Origin: Halicephalobus mephisto
Lineage: Eukaryota > Nematoda > Chromadorea > Rhabditida > Panagrolaimidae
Assembly: GCA_009193035.1 (NCBI GenBank)
Contig: SWDT01000170.1
Span: 91,416 to 155,415 of the forward strand
Direction: 5' to 3'
Length of the DNA: 64,000 bases
Position numbers and translations under genes: made by a program
Shown: positions 23,803 to 34,940 of the stretch, piece by piece
Layout: the number at the start of each line of letters is the position of its first letter
Numbering within the stretch: the stretch's first letter is position 1
Notes under the pieces: model-generated
The model's input: only the letters and a program-made list of their open reading frames with translations
Database searches by the model: none
Told to the model about the DNA's origin: nothing

Positions 23803-24645
23803 AACTAAACTAGAAAGGACCTGAAGAGACAGCCTGAATATCAGGGAATCGAGGGGTACTGTAGGACGTGAGTGAGACTCTCGTTTTTTTGTGTGGGAGA
23901 TATATGATTATTACTTATGCCCTATTATCTGAGATTATTATTATTATTATTATATTTGTTTTCTATCTTCAAAGCTGCTATTTAATCAGTATAATCCTAT
24001 CTATTATTAAATTATTGTTGAGATAAAAACTAAACTAGAAAGGACCTGAAGAGACAGCCTGAATATCAGGGAATCGAGGGATACTGTAGGACGTGAGTGA
24101 GACTCTCGTTGTTTTGTGTGAGAGATATATAATTATTACTTATGCCCTATTATCCGAGATTATTATTATTATTATTTCTGTTTTCTATCTTAACAGCTGG
24201 TATTTAATCAATCTAATTTATTACTAGATTACTCTTCAAATATAAACTATATTAGAAAGAATTCGAAGCGATAGCCTGAATGTCAGAGTATGGAATACAA
24301 TACGATATGAATGAGATTCTCCATTGTCTTGTATGAGAATGTGGGATATATAATTGTTGTCTGTGTTTTATTTTTTGTAAAGATTATTAAATACTTCTGT
24401 TTTCTATCTTAAGAGCTGACATTTAATCAATATAACTTTATCTATTATTAAATTACTTTTGAAACAAAAAACTAAACTAAAAAGAGAGAACCTGAAGCGA
24501 TAGCCTGAATATCAAGGAATCGGGCATACTGTAGGGCATAAGTAAGATTTTAAGTCGTTTTTTGTAATGTAAAATTATAATTATTATTTTTGTCTTATCG
24601 TTGAGCAAAAATTAATGATATTTTTCCTATTTCTGTCTTAACCAT
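23803..24645. repeat. Four-unit tandem copy of the ~215-bp AAACTAGAAAGGACCTGAAG repeat
   Basis: Units begin near 23809, 24012, 24232 and 24455. Each has the AAACTAGAAAG head, the CCTGAATATCAGG hairpin (five-base stem, three-base loop), a GTGAGTGAGACTCTCG block, GAGATATATAATTATTACTT, a variable (ATT)n microsatellite and TTTCTATCTT. Units 1 and 2 are most similar, unit 3 is the GAATTCGAAGCGATAGCC type, and unit 4 is the most diverged. Confidence 0.85.
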
Positions 24646-24879
24646 ACCAAAGATAAAAATGTTTTTAGTTAAAAATAAATATTCTTTGAATTACTGCTCA
24701 ATAAACAAAATTTTCAAAAACAAAAATGAACTCCTTTGTTTGCCAGGGCGAGTGGGACGTTGCGCGAAAAAGACTCAAAAGATGAATCAGCTCTCAACAC
24801 GAAAATCTTTAAAAATTAAAATGGTTTTATTTATTTTTAGGCATGAGTGAGATTATGTATAAAAATTGAATTTTAAATA

Positions 24880-25470
24880 GAATTTTCACCATGAAAGTTC
24901 CTAAAAACTGTAATTTTTACATTTACCAGTGCGAGTGGAATTTTGCACAAAGAAAAATCAAAAAAAAAAATAAAATTCATTTTTGTCGCGAAAGTTCCTG
25001 AAGATCGTAAGAAATTTAAATAGTCATGACTGCGAGTGGAATTTTAAAAAAATGTAAAATCAACTCTCAACACGAAAATCCCTGAAGATCGCAGAAAATT
25101 CAAATGTTTATCAGTGCGAGTAGAGATTTAAACAAAAAAGAGAGTTAAAAAGAGCACGATATTCTCTGAAAATAATAAAAAATTGATCATTTATCAGTGG
25201 GAGTGGAATTTTCTTAAAAAAGAAATTTCAAAAAAGCGCGAAATCAACTCTCACCGCGAAAGTCCCTGAAAGCCACAAAACTGATTATTTGCCAGTGCGA
25301 GTCGAAATTCACAAAAAACAACTCAAAAGAAGCGCAAAATCAACTCTCACCGCGAAAGTCCCTGGAAGCCACAAAACTGATCATTTGCCAGTGCGAGTGG
25401 AAATTCACAAAAACAACTCAAAGGAAGCGCGAAATCAACTCCCATCACGAAAGTCCCTGATGGCATAACG
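24880..25470. repeat. Tandem array CCAGTGCGAGTGGAAATTCAC / CGCGAAAGTCCCTGAA
   Basis: Six to seven units of about 95-110 bp carry CAACTCTCACCGCGAAAGTC, CCTGAAAGCCACAAAACTGA and TTTGCCAGTGCGAGTGG. The last three (25210-25460) are close to identical and earlier ones are diverged. Confidence 0.8.
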
Positions 25471-25654
25471 ATTTCATTTTCTCCAATCGTGAACGAAAAT
25501 TTCTGCAGAATTAACCTAAAAAACCGAATTCTAACTGTTAATTTCTTATTTTTTAATTTTAATTTTATTTTTTTAAATTTCCTATTAGTTTTTTATACTT
25601 TTTTAAATTTGAAATAAATTTACTGCAAAAAACCACCCCATCACTCGAGTCCTA

Positions 25655-25729
25655 GAGGACATCGGAGACCACGTCAAGACCCGCGATGGATGTCCTTCTG
25701 GGAGTTTCGTATCCACTAGAAGACATGAC
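25655..25729 (-). other. Candidate short first exon (MSSSGYETPRRTSIAGLD)
   Basis: From an ATG at 25729 the minus strand reads MSSSGYETPRRTSIAGLD and then VVSDVL before a TAG. The composition and the RRTS phospho-site-like motif look coding, in the middle of repeats. The only donors before the stop (GTGGTC, GTCCTC) are poor and I find no matching next exon, so it may be fortuitous. Confidence 0.15.
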
Positions 25730-25739
25730 AAGTCAGTGA

Positions 25740-26880
25740 ATTCCATTTTGAGGATTATTTTTAGAAAAAACTGAAAATTTATGTAAAATAAACCAATTAG
25801 TAAATCCGTTCAAAACTCGAAAAACCATCTGTCTTCGGCCCGAAAGTCCCAAAAGTAAATAAAAATTGAGAAGCTGAGTGGGAGAAGTGCGATGAATACC
25901 ACCCGAGAAAAGTTACTGGAGAATTTTTAAGAGTCTTCTGAAGAACAAACCCACTTCAGATTTTTTTGATTGAATCTTTGATGAAATTTGTTTTTTAAAC
26001 ACGAAAGTGGATTTTTAAAATTATAGAATTAATCAAAATTGTAAAAAATTACTGTAACCAATGGGGATTCTGGAGATGAAGTCAACATAGACGACAGTAG
26101 GAAGTTTACAAAAATAATCGAAAAAATTAAAATATAGAAATTCATCTTGAAAATTTGAAACAGTTTTTATAAAATTCGTGTCAGGACCATTTTTCCAAAG
26201 TTTTCCAGTCGGGACCAAAAGGTTTAAAATTCCGAGTTTTTATAATTTTAAAAACTTCGAAAATTTTGTAACTAAAAAAGTTAAAAAATCTTTATCACAA
26301 TAATTTCGAAAAATGGTCCTGACACGAATTTTTCGAGATTTTCCAGCCGGGACCGAAAACTTCAAAATTCCAAATTTTTCTATTTTAAAAACTTCGAAAA
26401 TTTTGTAACTAAAAAAGTTAAAAAATGTTTGTCACAATAATTTTTAAAAATAGTCCTGACACGAATTTTTCAAAGTTTTCCAGTCGGGACCGAAAGGTTT
26501 AAAATCAAGCAGAATTTAAATTTCGGAAAAATTTTAAAATCTTATATAATACAGTAATCTAAGAAACTTTCTGAGAACCACGTGTTTCTTTGATAAATGA
26601 TAAAATTCCGAAAAGAAATAAAAAAAAAATAAATGATCGAAAATCGGCAAAATTCTATTCAAGAGTCAATTTATAAGAACAGCAATAAAAACGAAATAAA
26701 TGGCCAAGGTTAAGCTCGGCTGTTCGCGGAATTTTATCCTTTTCTATCCCCCGTTGTTGTCTAGGATCCCGGTCAATGGCCTGAGGGCGTAGGACAAAGA
26801 TCATCCACAAACAAAATTATCCTTTAAAATTCATCCATTTTGGGACTTTACAGTACTTTAAAATTTTGATTTTTACAGTA
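25740..26880. repeat. Intergenic stretch with three TTCCAGTCGGGACC palindrome units
   Basis: Bases 26160-26510 hold three units of about 145 bp with GTCCTGACACGAATTTTTC and TTTTCCAGTCGGGACCGAAA. Bases 25740-26030 and 26520-26880 are unique, with no supportable exon. Confidence 0.6.
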
Positions 26881-27420
26881 ATTTAAAAATTTGGATTTTT
26901 GAAAAATTTTCTAGAAGTTTCCTCACCTTCCAAAATCCTCCTGAATCTTCTGAATCCTCTAGAATTTTCCATAAACTTCTTCGATTTTTGAAAATTTTTC
27001 AGAAGCTTGTGAAATTTTTCAGGATCTTCTAGAATCTTCTAAATCTTTCCGAAATTTTCTAAAAACTTTTTTAATTTTCGAAAATCTTCTAGAAGCTTCT
27101 GAATCTTCTTAGAATCTTCTAGAATTGTCTAAAAACTTCTTCGATCTTCCAGAATCTTCTAGAAGTTTTTGAATTTTTCTAGAATCTTCTAGAATTTAAA
27201 AAAAATTTCTTCGATTTTCGAAAATCCTTCTAGAAGCTTCTGAATCTTCTAGAATCTTCTAGAAATTTCTTCAATCTTCCAGAATCTTCTAGAAGCTTCT
27301 AAATCTTTCCAAAATCTTTCATAAACTTTTTCAACTTTCGAAAGTGCTCCAGAAGCTTCTTCGATTTTTCAGCATCTAATTCCAACTTCCGTAGCTATCT
27401 AAAACTTAAAATACCAGAAA
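26880..27420. repeat. TTCTAGAAGCTTCTGAATC array
   Basis: A short-period degenerate array of AATCTTCTAGAATCTTCTAG, TTCTAGAAGCTTCTGAATC and TTTCTTCGATTTTCGAAAAT. It contains many TTCTAGAA palindromes at irregular spacing. Confidence 0.75.
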
Positions 27421-27879
27421 ATTCCGAAATTCGTGTCGAGACAATTTCGAAACAAATTTCAGTTTTTATAAAAATATAATTCCAAAAATATCCGAAAATT
27501 CGGCACTTTTTTGAATAAAAATAAAAAATTCACACGGATCTTTGTTTTCTCGATTTTCAGAAATTAAACAAAAAAAAGTAAAAATCAATTTTTTATTGGA
27601 TTTTTTAAGCTTTATCACCTTCGGGATAAATCACCCAAAAATTTAAAGGATTGTTTGGATCCGAAAAATCAAGAAAGAAAAATTAAATGACTGAAATGAC
27701 GACTTGGCAGAATTGGGTTTTAGCTCGATATCCGACTGGCTATAAATCCACCTGAGATCTGACAGCCCCCTCCGGGCCGAAAGATAAATTAGAAAAGAAT
27801 CCAAGTTTGTTACTTTTTGATGAAAACAAATTTTGCAAAAAAGTACTTTTAATTCTGGAATTTTCGAAATCGAATATTC

Positions 27880-28770
27880 TGACGAAGTAAATTTTTTTTT
27901 CTAAATTTTCCTCGATTGGAATTTTCGGAATTTTCCACTCAAGACCAAAAAATCAAAAATTTTTTTATTTTCGAAATTTTAAAAGTTCAAAAATCATGTT
28001 ATTACAAAAATAAAAATATTTAACAAAATTTCTAAATTTTTCTCGAGTGGAATTTTCAGAATTTTCCACTCGGGACCGAAAAATCAAAAATTTTATTTTC
28101 AAAATTTTTAAAAATCATGTTATTATAAAAATAAAAATATGTATTCAGAATTCTTACAAATTGTTTTAATTATAATTTTCGGAATTTTCCACTCGGGACC
28201 AAAAAATCGAAAATTTTTTTATTTTCAAAATTTTTGGAAGTTCAAAAATCATGTTATTAAAAAAAGTGAAAATATTTACTTAAGTTTCAAAATTTTTTCA
28301 ATTGGAATGCTTGGAATTTTCTAGCTGAGACCAAAAAGTTGGAATTTTTGTATTTTAATGATTTTTGAAGCTCGAAAATCATGTTGTTGAAAAATGAAAA
28401 TATTTTTTTAAAATTGTTTAAAAATTGTCTTAATTAGAATTTTTGAAATTTTCCACTCGGGACCAAAAAGTAGAAAATTTTTGTATTTTTGTGATTTTTG
28501 AAGCTCGAAAATAATGTTGTTAAAAAATGAAAGTATTTCTTTAAAATTGTTTAAAAATTGTCTTAAATATAATTTTTGAAATTTTCCATTCGGGACCAAA
28601 AAGTCGAAAATTTTTGTATTTTCGTGATTTTTGAAGCTCGAAAATCATGTTGTTAAAAAATGAAAGTATTTCTTTAAAATTGTTTAAAAATTGTCTTAAT
28701 TGGAATTTTTGAAATTTTCCATTCGGGACCAAAAAGTAGAAAATTTTTGTATTTTTGTGATTCTAAAACT
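27880..28770. repeat. Palindromic tandem array, TTGGAATTTTTGAAATTTTCCACTCGGGACC type
   Basis: Seven units of about 125-135 bp repeat GAATTTTCGGAATTTTCCA next to CTCGGGACCAAAAA, followed by AGCTCGAAAATCATGTTGTT. The left arm has decayed to TGTCTTAATTGG in most copies, so only the right arm is well kept. Confidence 0.75.
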
Positions 28771-29094
28771 CTAAAATTTTCTATAATCTCATCCAACTAC
28801 AGTAGTCCGAAAAAACTGCAAAATTAGGTTTTTTGTAAAAAATAAAATTTAAAAATTCAAAATCCATCATTTTCTATTTAAAGTCAAAAATTCTTTGACT
28901 AAACTCCAAAAAGTGATAAATCATTTTTTAAAAATGCCAGAATTAAATTTATGGACAACTTGAAAGTTTAAAAATCTATCAATCTTGAATAAACACCCGA
29001 TTTTTCAATTTTTAAATAAATTTTTGTCGAAGTTTATAAAACAGTCAAAATCGAAATTAAATTTTTCACAATAACTTAATAAGCCGGCCGAATA

Positions 29095-29735
29095 TTGCGC
29101 GCAACCTGCGGATTTTACTTTGATGCTAAACTATCTAGTCTAATGTTGCATGCAACCTGCAGGTTTTTGATTATAAAATTTGCATAAGTATAAATATAAA
29201 AAATACCGATTGAGTTGCCCTAATGTTGCACGCAACCTGCAGATTTTACCTTAATTTTGATGTTAAACTACCTGCCAGAATATTGCGCGCAACCTGCGGA
29301 TTTGATTTCGACATCGAACTATGAATTAAATCGTTGCGCGCAACCTGCGGATTTTACTTTGATTTTGATGTCGAAATACCTGCTAGACTGTTGCACGCAA
29401 CCTGCAGATTTGATTTCGATATCGAACTACTTGCAAGAATGTTGCGCGCAACCTGCGGATTTTACCTTAATTTTGATGTCGAACTACCTGCTAGAATGTT
29501 GCACGCAACCTGCAGATTTGATTTTGAAGCTGAATTATCTGACCTAATGTTGCGCGCAACCTGCGGATTTTACTTTAATTTTGATGTTAAACTACCTGCC
29601 AGAATATTGCGCGCAACCTGCGGATTTGATTTTGAAGCTGAATTATCTGATCTAATCTTGCGCGCAATCTGCGGATTTTACCCTAATTTTGATGTTAAAC
29701 TACCTGCCAGAATGTTGCGCGCAACCTGCGGATTT
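29095..29735 (+). repeat. Minisatellite with TTGCGCGCAACCTGCGGATT, alternating 57/51-bp period
   Basis: Twelve copies of the core TTGCRCGCAACCTGCRGATT start at 29095, 29156, 29226, 29283, 29334, 29391, 29442, 29499, 29550, 29607, 29658 and 29715. From 29226 on the spacing alternates strictly 57, 51, 57, 51, a 108-bp dimer made of a TTTTACTTTGATTTTGATG linker and a shorter TTGATTTCGATATCGAA linker. Both lengths are multiples of three, so two frames stay open. A related family is in TTBK intron 5 at 47474-47830. Confidence 0.9.
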
Positions 29736-29939
29736 GATTTCGATGACGACCTCTTTAAGAACCTCAGCGTGGTTTTAAAAATTTAGACTAGTTGTGACAG
29801 AATTATAAAGGATGAGCTCTTCAAATTTTTACAGATTTTAACCACATGTCATTTTTGAAAAGTGAAATTGGCAGAAAAGCATCTGCTAATTTTAAAAAAA
29901 TCGACACTTTAAAATTGAAAAATTATAAAAAAAATTTTC

Positions 29940-30510
29940 CAAAAAAAGGTCTCGACGAGAATTTTTAAAATTATATCATTTTTAAATTTTTATAAAATAG
30001 TCTCGACACGAAAGTTTGGAACCAGATGATTAAAAAATTAATTTCGTTACAAAATGGTCCTGACACGAATTTTGGAATTTTTTGTTTGAGACTAGAAAAT
30101 TAAAATTTCTGCATTTATGTTATTCTAGGACATTATATAATTATTTTTTTGTGAAAAATAAAACTATTTACTTAAAATCCTCATAATTGGTCCCGACACG
30201 AATTTTCGAAATTTTCCACTCGAGACCAAAAAGTTCTGAATTTTGTATCCACGTGGTTCTAGGACATTATATAATTATTTTTTTGTGAAAAATAAAACTA
30301 TTTACTTAAAATCTTCATAATTGGTCCCGACACGAATTTTCGAAATTTTCCACTTGAGACCAAAAAATTGCGAATTTTGTATCCACGTGGTTCTAGGACA
30401 TTATATAATTATTTTTTTGTGAAAAATAAAACTATTTACTTAAAATCTCATAATTGGTCCCGACACGAATTTTTGAAATTTTCCACTCGAGACCAGAAAA
30501 AATTAATTTT
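29940..30510. repeat. Palindromic tandem array GGTCCCGACACGAATTTTCG / TTTTCCACTCGAGACC
   Basis: Three units of about 135 bp (30180-30500) are almost identical. They carry GTCCCGACACGAATTTTCG, AAATTTTCCACTCGAGACC, CCACGTGGTTCTAGGACA and TATATAATTATTTTTTTGTG. More diverged units precede them. This is the best-preserved form of the dispersed palindrome. Confidence 0.85.
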
Positions 30511-30607
30511 TACATAATTTCGAAATTTTAGAATTATTTAATTTTAACAATTTTTGTGTAATTTTTTTATTGCAAAAATTAAAATAAAGAAAAATAAAAA
30601 AATTGAT

Positions 30608-30750
30608 GAAAAGGATCAGGACGCTAATTGGCCGTCGAAGCGAAAGGTGAAGAAGACAGCCGACGTTCTAATTGATGGATTAGGCTTTGAGTTGGAATTT
30701 CAAACTTTGAGGTTTAAACAGTTGATGACTAATCTTCCTCTTGTAGCTGG
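30608..30750 (+). other. Isolated candidate coding exon of unknown gene
   Basis: The plus strand reads DANWPSKRKVKKTADV followed by LIDGLGFELEFQTLRF and KQLMTNLPL, between an AAGGATCAG acceptor-like site and a CTTGTAGCT donor-like site. Its codon composition differs from the A/T repeats on both sides. No partner exon or homology is recognised. Confidence 0.22.
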
Positions 30751-30769
30751 TCTCGAAAAGAAATTTTTT

Positions 30770-31320
30770 TATAAAATAAAATACCATAATTACAAGTCAT
30801 TTTTTAAATATTTTCTATTTTTTAAAATATTTTTTATTTTTCAAAATATTTTTTTCATATTTTAAATTTCTTAAATTTTTGTACTTTTTAAATTTTTTCT
30901 ATTTTTTAAAATATTTTTTATTTTTTTAATTTTTTTAATTTTTTCTATTTTTTTAAATATTTTTCTATTTTTCAAAATATTTTCTATTTTTTTAAATATT
31001 TTCTATTTTTTAAATATTTTTTACTTTTTTAAATTTTTTTTATTTTTCAAAATATTTTTTTCATATTTTAAATTTCTTAAATTTTTGTATTTTTTAAATT
31101 TTTTCTATTTTTTTAAATATTTTTAAATATTTTTAATTTTTTTACTTTTTTTATATTTTTTTAAAGAATTTCTTTTATATTTTTTATAATGAGGAAATTT
31201 TTTTTGAAAATTTTCTTAAATTTTTTTAAAATTCTTTTTTTTTTAATTTTTTAAAATTCTTTTTTTTTTAATTTTTTTAAAATTCTTTTTTTTTTAATTT
31301 TTGATATATGAAGATTTACA
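30770..31320. repeat. Low-complexity TATTTTTTAAATATTTTCTA tract
   Basis: Short-period T-rich repeats of TTTTTAAATATTTTCTATTT and TTTTTAAAATTCTTTTTTTT; nothing else is seen. Confidence 0.7.
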
Positions 31321-31369
31321 TATTTATTTTATAATTCTAGAAAATAAAAATAATTATAAAAAATAATAA

Positions 31370-32735
31370 ACATTAGTGAAATTGAAGGAGGAAAAAGAAT
31401 TTCGAAGATGGATGACTTGACGTTCGACAAGTAGGTAAAAGTTCCTTTTTGTTTTTTTCTGAACTTTTGATATTTGACGTCTCACACTTTCATTTATTTC
31501 TTCCTCTTCGGCTGATCGTTCAGTAAAATTAGTCAACGAGATCTGAATAGACATTATAAATCATAAAATAAATATATTTCAAAAAAGTAGTTGAAATTTG
31601 ATATATGAAATTCCAATTTTACTCAATCTCATGGATGTAGAAGTTCCTTTGACAGTGCTCAACAAAGGAATTTCAATATCTATGGTTAGTAATTTTAAAA
31701 ATAAACCATACTTTGTGAATAAAATAATTTTATTAAATCGAAAAATTTGATATATGAAATTCCACTTTTATTCAATCTGATATATGTAGATCCTTTGACA
31801 GTGGTCAACAAAGGAATTTCAATATCTATGGTTAGTAACCTAAAAAATAAACCGTACTTTGTGAATAAAGTAATTTTATTAAATCGAAAAATCTGATATA
31901 TGAAATTCTACTTTTTTACATTTCTTATCTTCAAGATATTCGTTAACGGATTATTCAATATAATTCCTACGAGCTGCTAAATAAGTTATAAATAATCTTA
32001 ACAAACTTATTATTTCTAAATCCTAAAATTTCATATATGAGGACTTACTTTTACTTAATCTTCTGACTCCAGAAAATCCTTCATTTTAACTATAGAAAAA
32101 TCTGAAAATGTATAATTTAAAATATAAGCTATAAATCATTTTTAAAATACTTACTTTTACTAAATTCTGAAATTTCATATATGAAAAGTTACTTTATTCA
32201 ATTCCATAACTCCAGAAAATCCTTCGTCTTAACTATAGAAAAATCTGAAAATATATAATATAACTTAAAACATAAGTTATAATTGATTTTTAAAATACTT
32301 ACTTTTACTAAATTCTGAAATTTCATATATGAAAAGTTACTTTTACTTAATCCTTTATCTTCAGAAAATCCTTCATTTTTATTATAGAAAAATCTGAAAA
32401 TACATAACTTAAAACATAAGTTATAATTGATTTTTAAAATACTTACTTTTACTAAATTCTGAAATTTCATATATGAAAAGTTACTTTTACTTAATCTTCT
32501 GACTCCAGAAAATCCTTCGTCTTAACTATAGAAAAATCTGAAAATATATAATTTAAAACATAAGTTATAATTGATTTTTAAAATACTTACTTTTACTAAA
32601 TCCTAAAGTTCTATATATGAAACGTTACTTTTACTTAATCCTTTATCTTCAGAAAATCCTTTGACGAAAACAGTCAACAGATTATGAGTAAGCATTTCCA
32701 TAGCTGCAAACTAAGCTTCATTTTGGTTCAATGTC
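31370..32735 (-). pseudogene. Decayed tandem exon-like units of an unknown gene
   Basis: On the minus strand, short exon-like blocks recur between splice-like sites. 32695-32615 encodes LLTVFVKGFSEDKGLSK from an ATG; blocks near 31830-31760 and 31690-31630 encode related IEIPLLTTVKGSTYIRL and IEIPLLSTVKGTSTSMRLSK. Copies near 32540, 32395, 32245 and 32105 keep GAAGGATTTTCTGGAGTCAG with frame breaks. Flanks repeat ATATATGAAATTTCAG and AAGTAAGTATTTTAAAAATC. A last block (31542-31372) reads ISLTNFTERSAEEEEINES with an ATTCAG acceptor. Phases do not all agree, so this is either a degenerate gene with duplicated exons or a minisatellite that captured an exon. Confidence 0.35.
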
Positions 32736-32839
32736 CATTTTAAAAAAGGTTTTTTTTAATTAAAATTTTACACGTAAAAAATCGTTAACTTTGTCAGAAT
32801 CGACGTCAGACTATTGTGAAAAATTTTTAAATAAAAATC

Positions 32840-33430
32840 CTCCACGAAACGGTCCCGACGCGAATTTTTGGGAGATTTTAGAAATCAGAATATGTGAAGG
32901 AATGATTTTAATTTTGTATGGTTATTTCGTAGTTTTATATTTTTAAATAATTTTTATCATAAAAATCAAAATTTTCCACGAAATGGTCCTGACGCGAATT
33001 TCTAAGAAATTTTAAAAATTGACCTATATGGTGATTTCGAACTTTTACAATAATTATTTTGTAGTTTTATATTTTTATATTTTTAAATAATTTTTATTAT
33101 AAAAATCAAAATTTTCCACAAAACGGTCCCGACTCGAATTTTTGAGAAATTTTAGAAATTGACTTATATGATGATTTCGAACTTTTACAATAATTATTTT
33201 GTAGATTTATATTTTTAAATAACTTTTATTATAAATATCAAAATTTTCCATGAAACGGTCCTGACGCGAATTTTTGAGAAATCTTAGAAACCAAAGTAGA
33301 TTAAATAACGATTTTAGTTTTATGTGATTAATTTCGTAATCTTACAAAATTTCGTAATAACCCATATTATAAAAATCAAAATTTTCCACGAAACGGTCCT
33401 GACGAGAATTTTTACAAAATTTTTAAACAA
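32840..33430. repeat. Tandem array CACGAAACGGTCCCGACGCGAATTTTT
   Basis: Five units of about 125-150 bp carry TTTTCCACGAAACGGTCC then GACGCGAATTTTTGAGAAAT and GATTTCGAACTTTTACAAT. Only one arm of the palindrome family is clear here. Confidence 0.75.
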
Positions 33431-34029
33431 AAAAGTACTTTTAAATAATTCTAAATTAAAAATCTAAGATTGTTAGAAAATTTAAAAATAAAAAAAATAT
33501 TTTTAAATTTAAATAGAAATTTTTAAAGAATTTAAAAATTAAAAAAGTTATTTTTAAAGAATTATTTTAAAAAAATTTTAATTTTAAAAAAATATTTTTA
33601 AAGAATTGTTTTTAAAAATTTCAGTTTTAAAAAATAAAAAAAAATTGTTTTATTTTTTGACAGAATATCCCTAATCAGGAATATTCCCGTATCGGATTGT
33701 TTGCTCCCCCTGAGGACAATCTCATTAAGGATCAGCATCCATCTCAGTCATGCCCTTAGGGACTGTTTCTCGGAATTTTCCCCAGCATCAATAAATTTAT
33801 TTTTTAAAACATGTTTGTCAAAAAACCATCTGGACAAGGGATAATCCAGTGAGAATTGATTTCCCGCAATCGTAATTAAACAAATGAGGATTAGGGATCT
33901 GACCTTGATTCCAGATGATCCTTATTTTTTAAATCCTTATTTTTTAAAGACTTCACAAACGCGCGGTTTTCGTTTCCATGGAGACAATGAGTTCCACGAG
34001 TCCGAAAACTAGATTTATGAAAAGCAGAC

Positions 34030-34940
34030 ATGAATATCTTCGTTAAAAAATGTTTTTTTTTATTTTTAAACATTCTAAAATTCTTTATTTTTAAAATTTG
34101 TTTAAAAATTTCTTAAATATCTGTGAAATTTTGATTTTTTTTGTTATATTTTAAAAATGAATATCTTCGTTAAAAAATGTTTTTTTTTATTTTTAAACAT
34201 TCTAAAATTCTTTATTTTTAAAATTTGTTTAAAAATTTCTTAAATATCGTGTGAAATTTTGATTTTTTTTGTTATATTTTAAAAATGAATATCTTCGTTA
34301 AAAAATGTTTTTTTTATTTTTAAACATTCTAAAATTCTTTATTTTTAAAATTTTAAAATTGGTTTAAAAATTTCTTAAATATCTGTGAAATTTTGATTTT
34401 TTTTGTTTAATTTTAAAAATGAATATCTTCTTTAAAAAATGTTTTTTTTTATTTTTAAAGTTTTCGATTTTAAATAACTTTAAAAATTTTTTAAATTTTA
34501 AAATTATGTTAGATTTTGAAGAAATTTACAGATTTTTTTATTTCGAAAAATTTTAAACATTTCTATAAGATTTCCGAAAATTTTTTGAATCTTCCAAAAA
34601 TTTGAATAAGATTTTGGAAAAATCCAGAATTTTCACTTGAGATTTTGGAAGACTTCAGAATTGTCAATTCTATTGTAAAACATTTCAAAAATTTTTTGAA
34701 TTTTCCAAAAATTTGAATGATTTTGGAAAAATTTCAGAATCTTTAATTCTATTCTAGAATATCTCGAAAATTTCCGGAAAATTTTTTGAATCTTCCAGAA
34801 ATTCAAATAAGATTTTGGAAAATTTCAGAATTTTCGATTCGATTCTTAAACATCTCGAAAAATTCATACAAGACTTCTGGAAGATCATTAAACCTTCTAA
34901 AATTTCACACAAAATTTGCGAAAAATTCTAAAAAATGTTC
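34030..34940. repeat. Two adjacent arrays: GAATATCTTCGTTAAAAAATG and TTCCAAAAATTTGAATAAGA
   Basis: Bases 34030-34460 are four copies of a unit of about 125 bp (AATGAATATCTTCGTTAAAA, ATTCTAAAATTCTTTATTTT, TGAAATTTTGATTTTTTTTG). Bases 34560-34940 are shorter degenerate units with TTTTTTGAATCTTCC and GATTTTGGAAAA. Confidence 0.75.

Noticed and set aside
27690..27790. TATA-like GGCTATAAATCC as a promoter
   Set aside because: No gene start lies downstream on either strand; a single TATAAA in AT-rich DNA is uninformative.
29095..29735. CRISPR-like look of regularly spaced 20-bp repeats
   Set aside because: The spacers are themselves repeats of two types, and the genome is a nematode's; this is a minisatellite.
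29257..29786. Two long repetitive open frames (96 and 150 codons) with CAQPADF- and RATCGF-type repeats
   Set aside because: They exist because both unit lengths (57 and 51 bp) are multiples of three; no start context, splice sites or composition support a gene.
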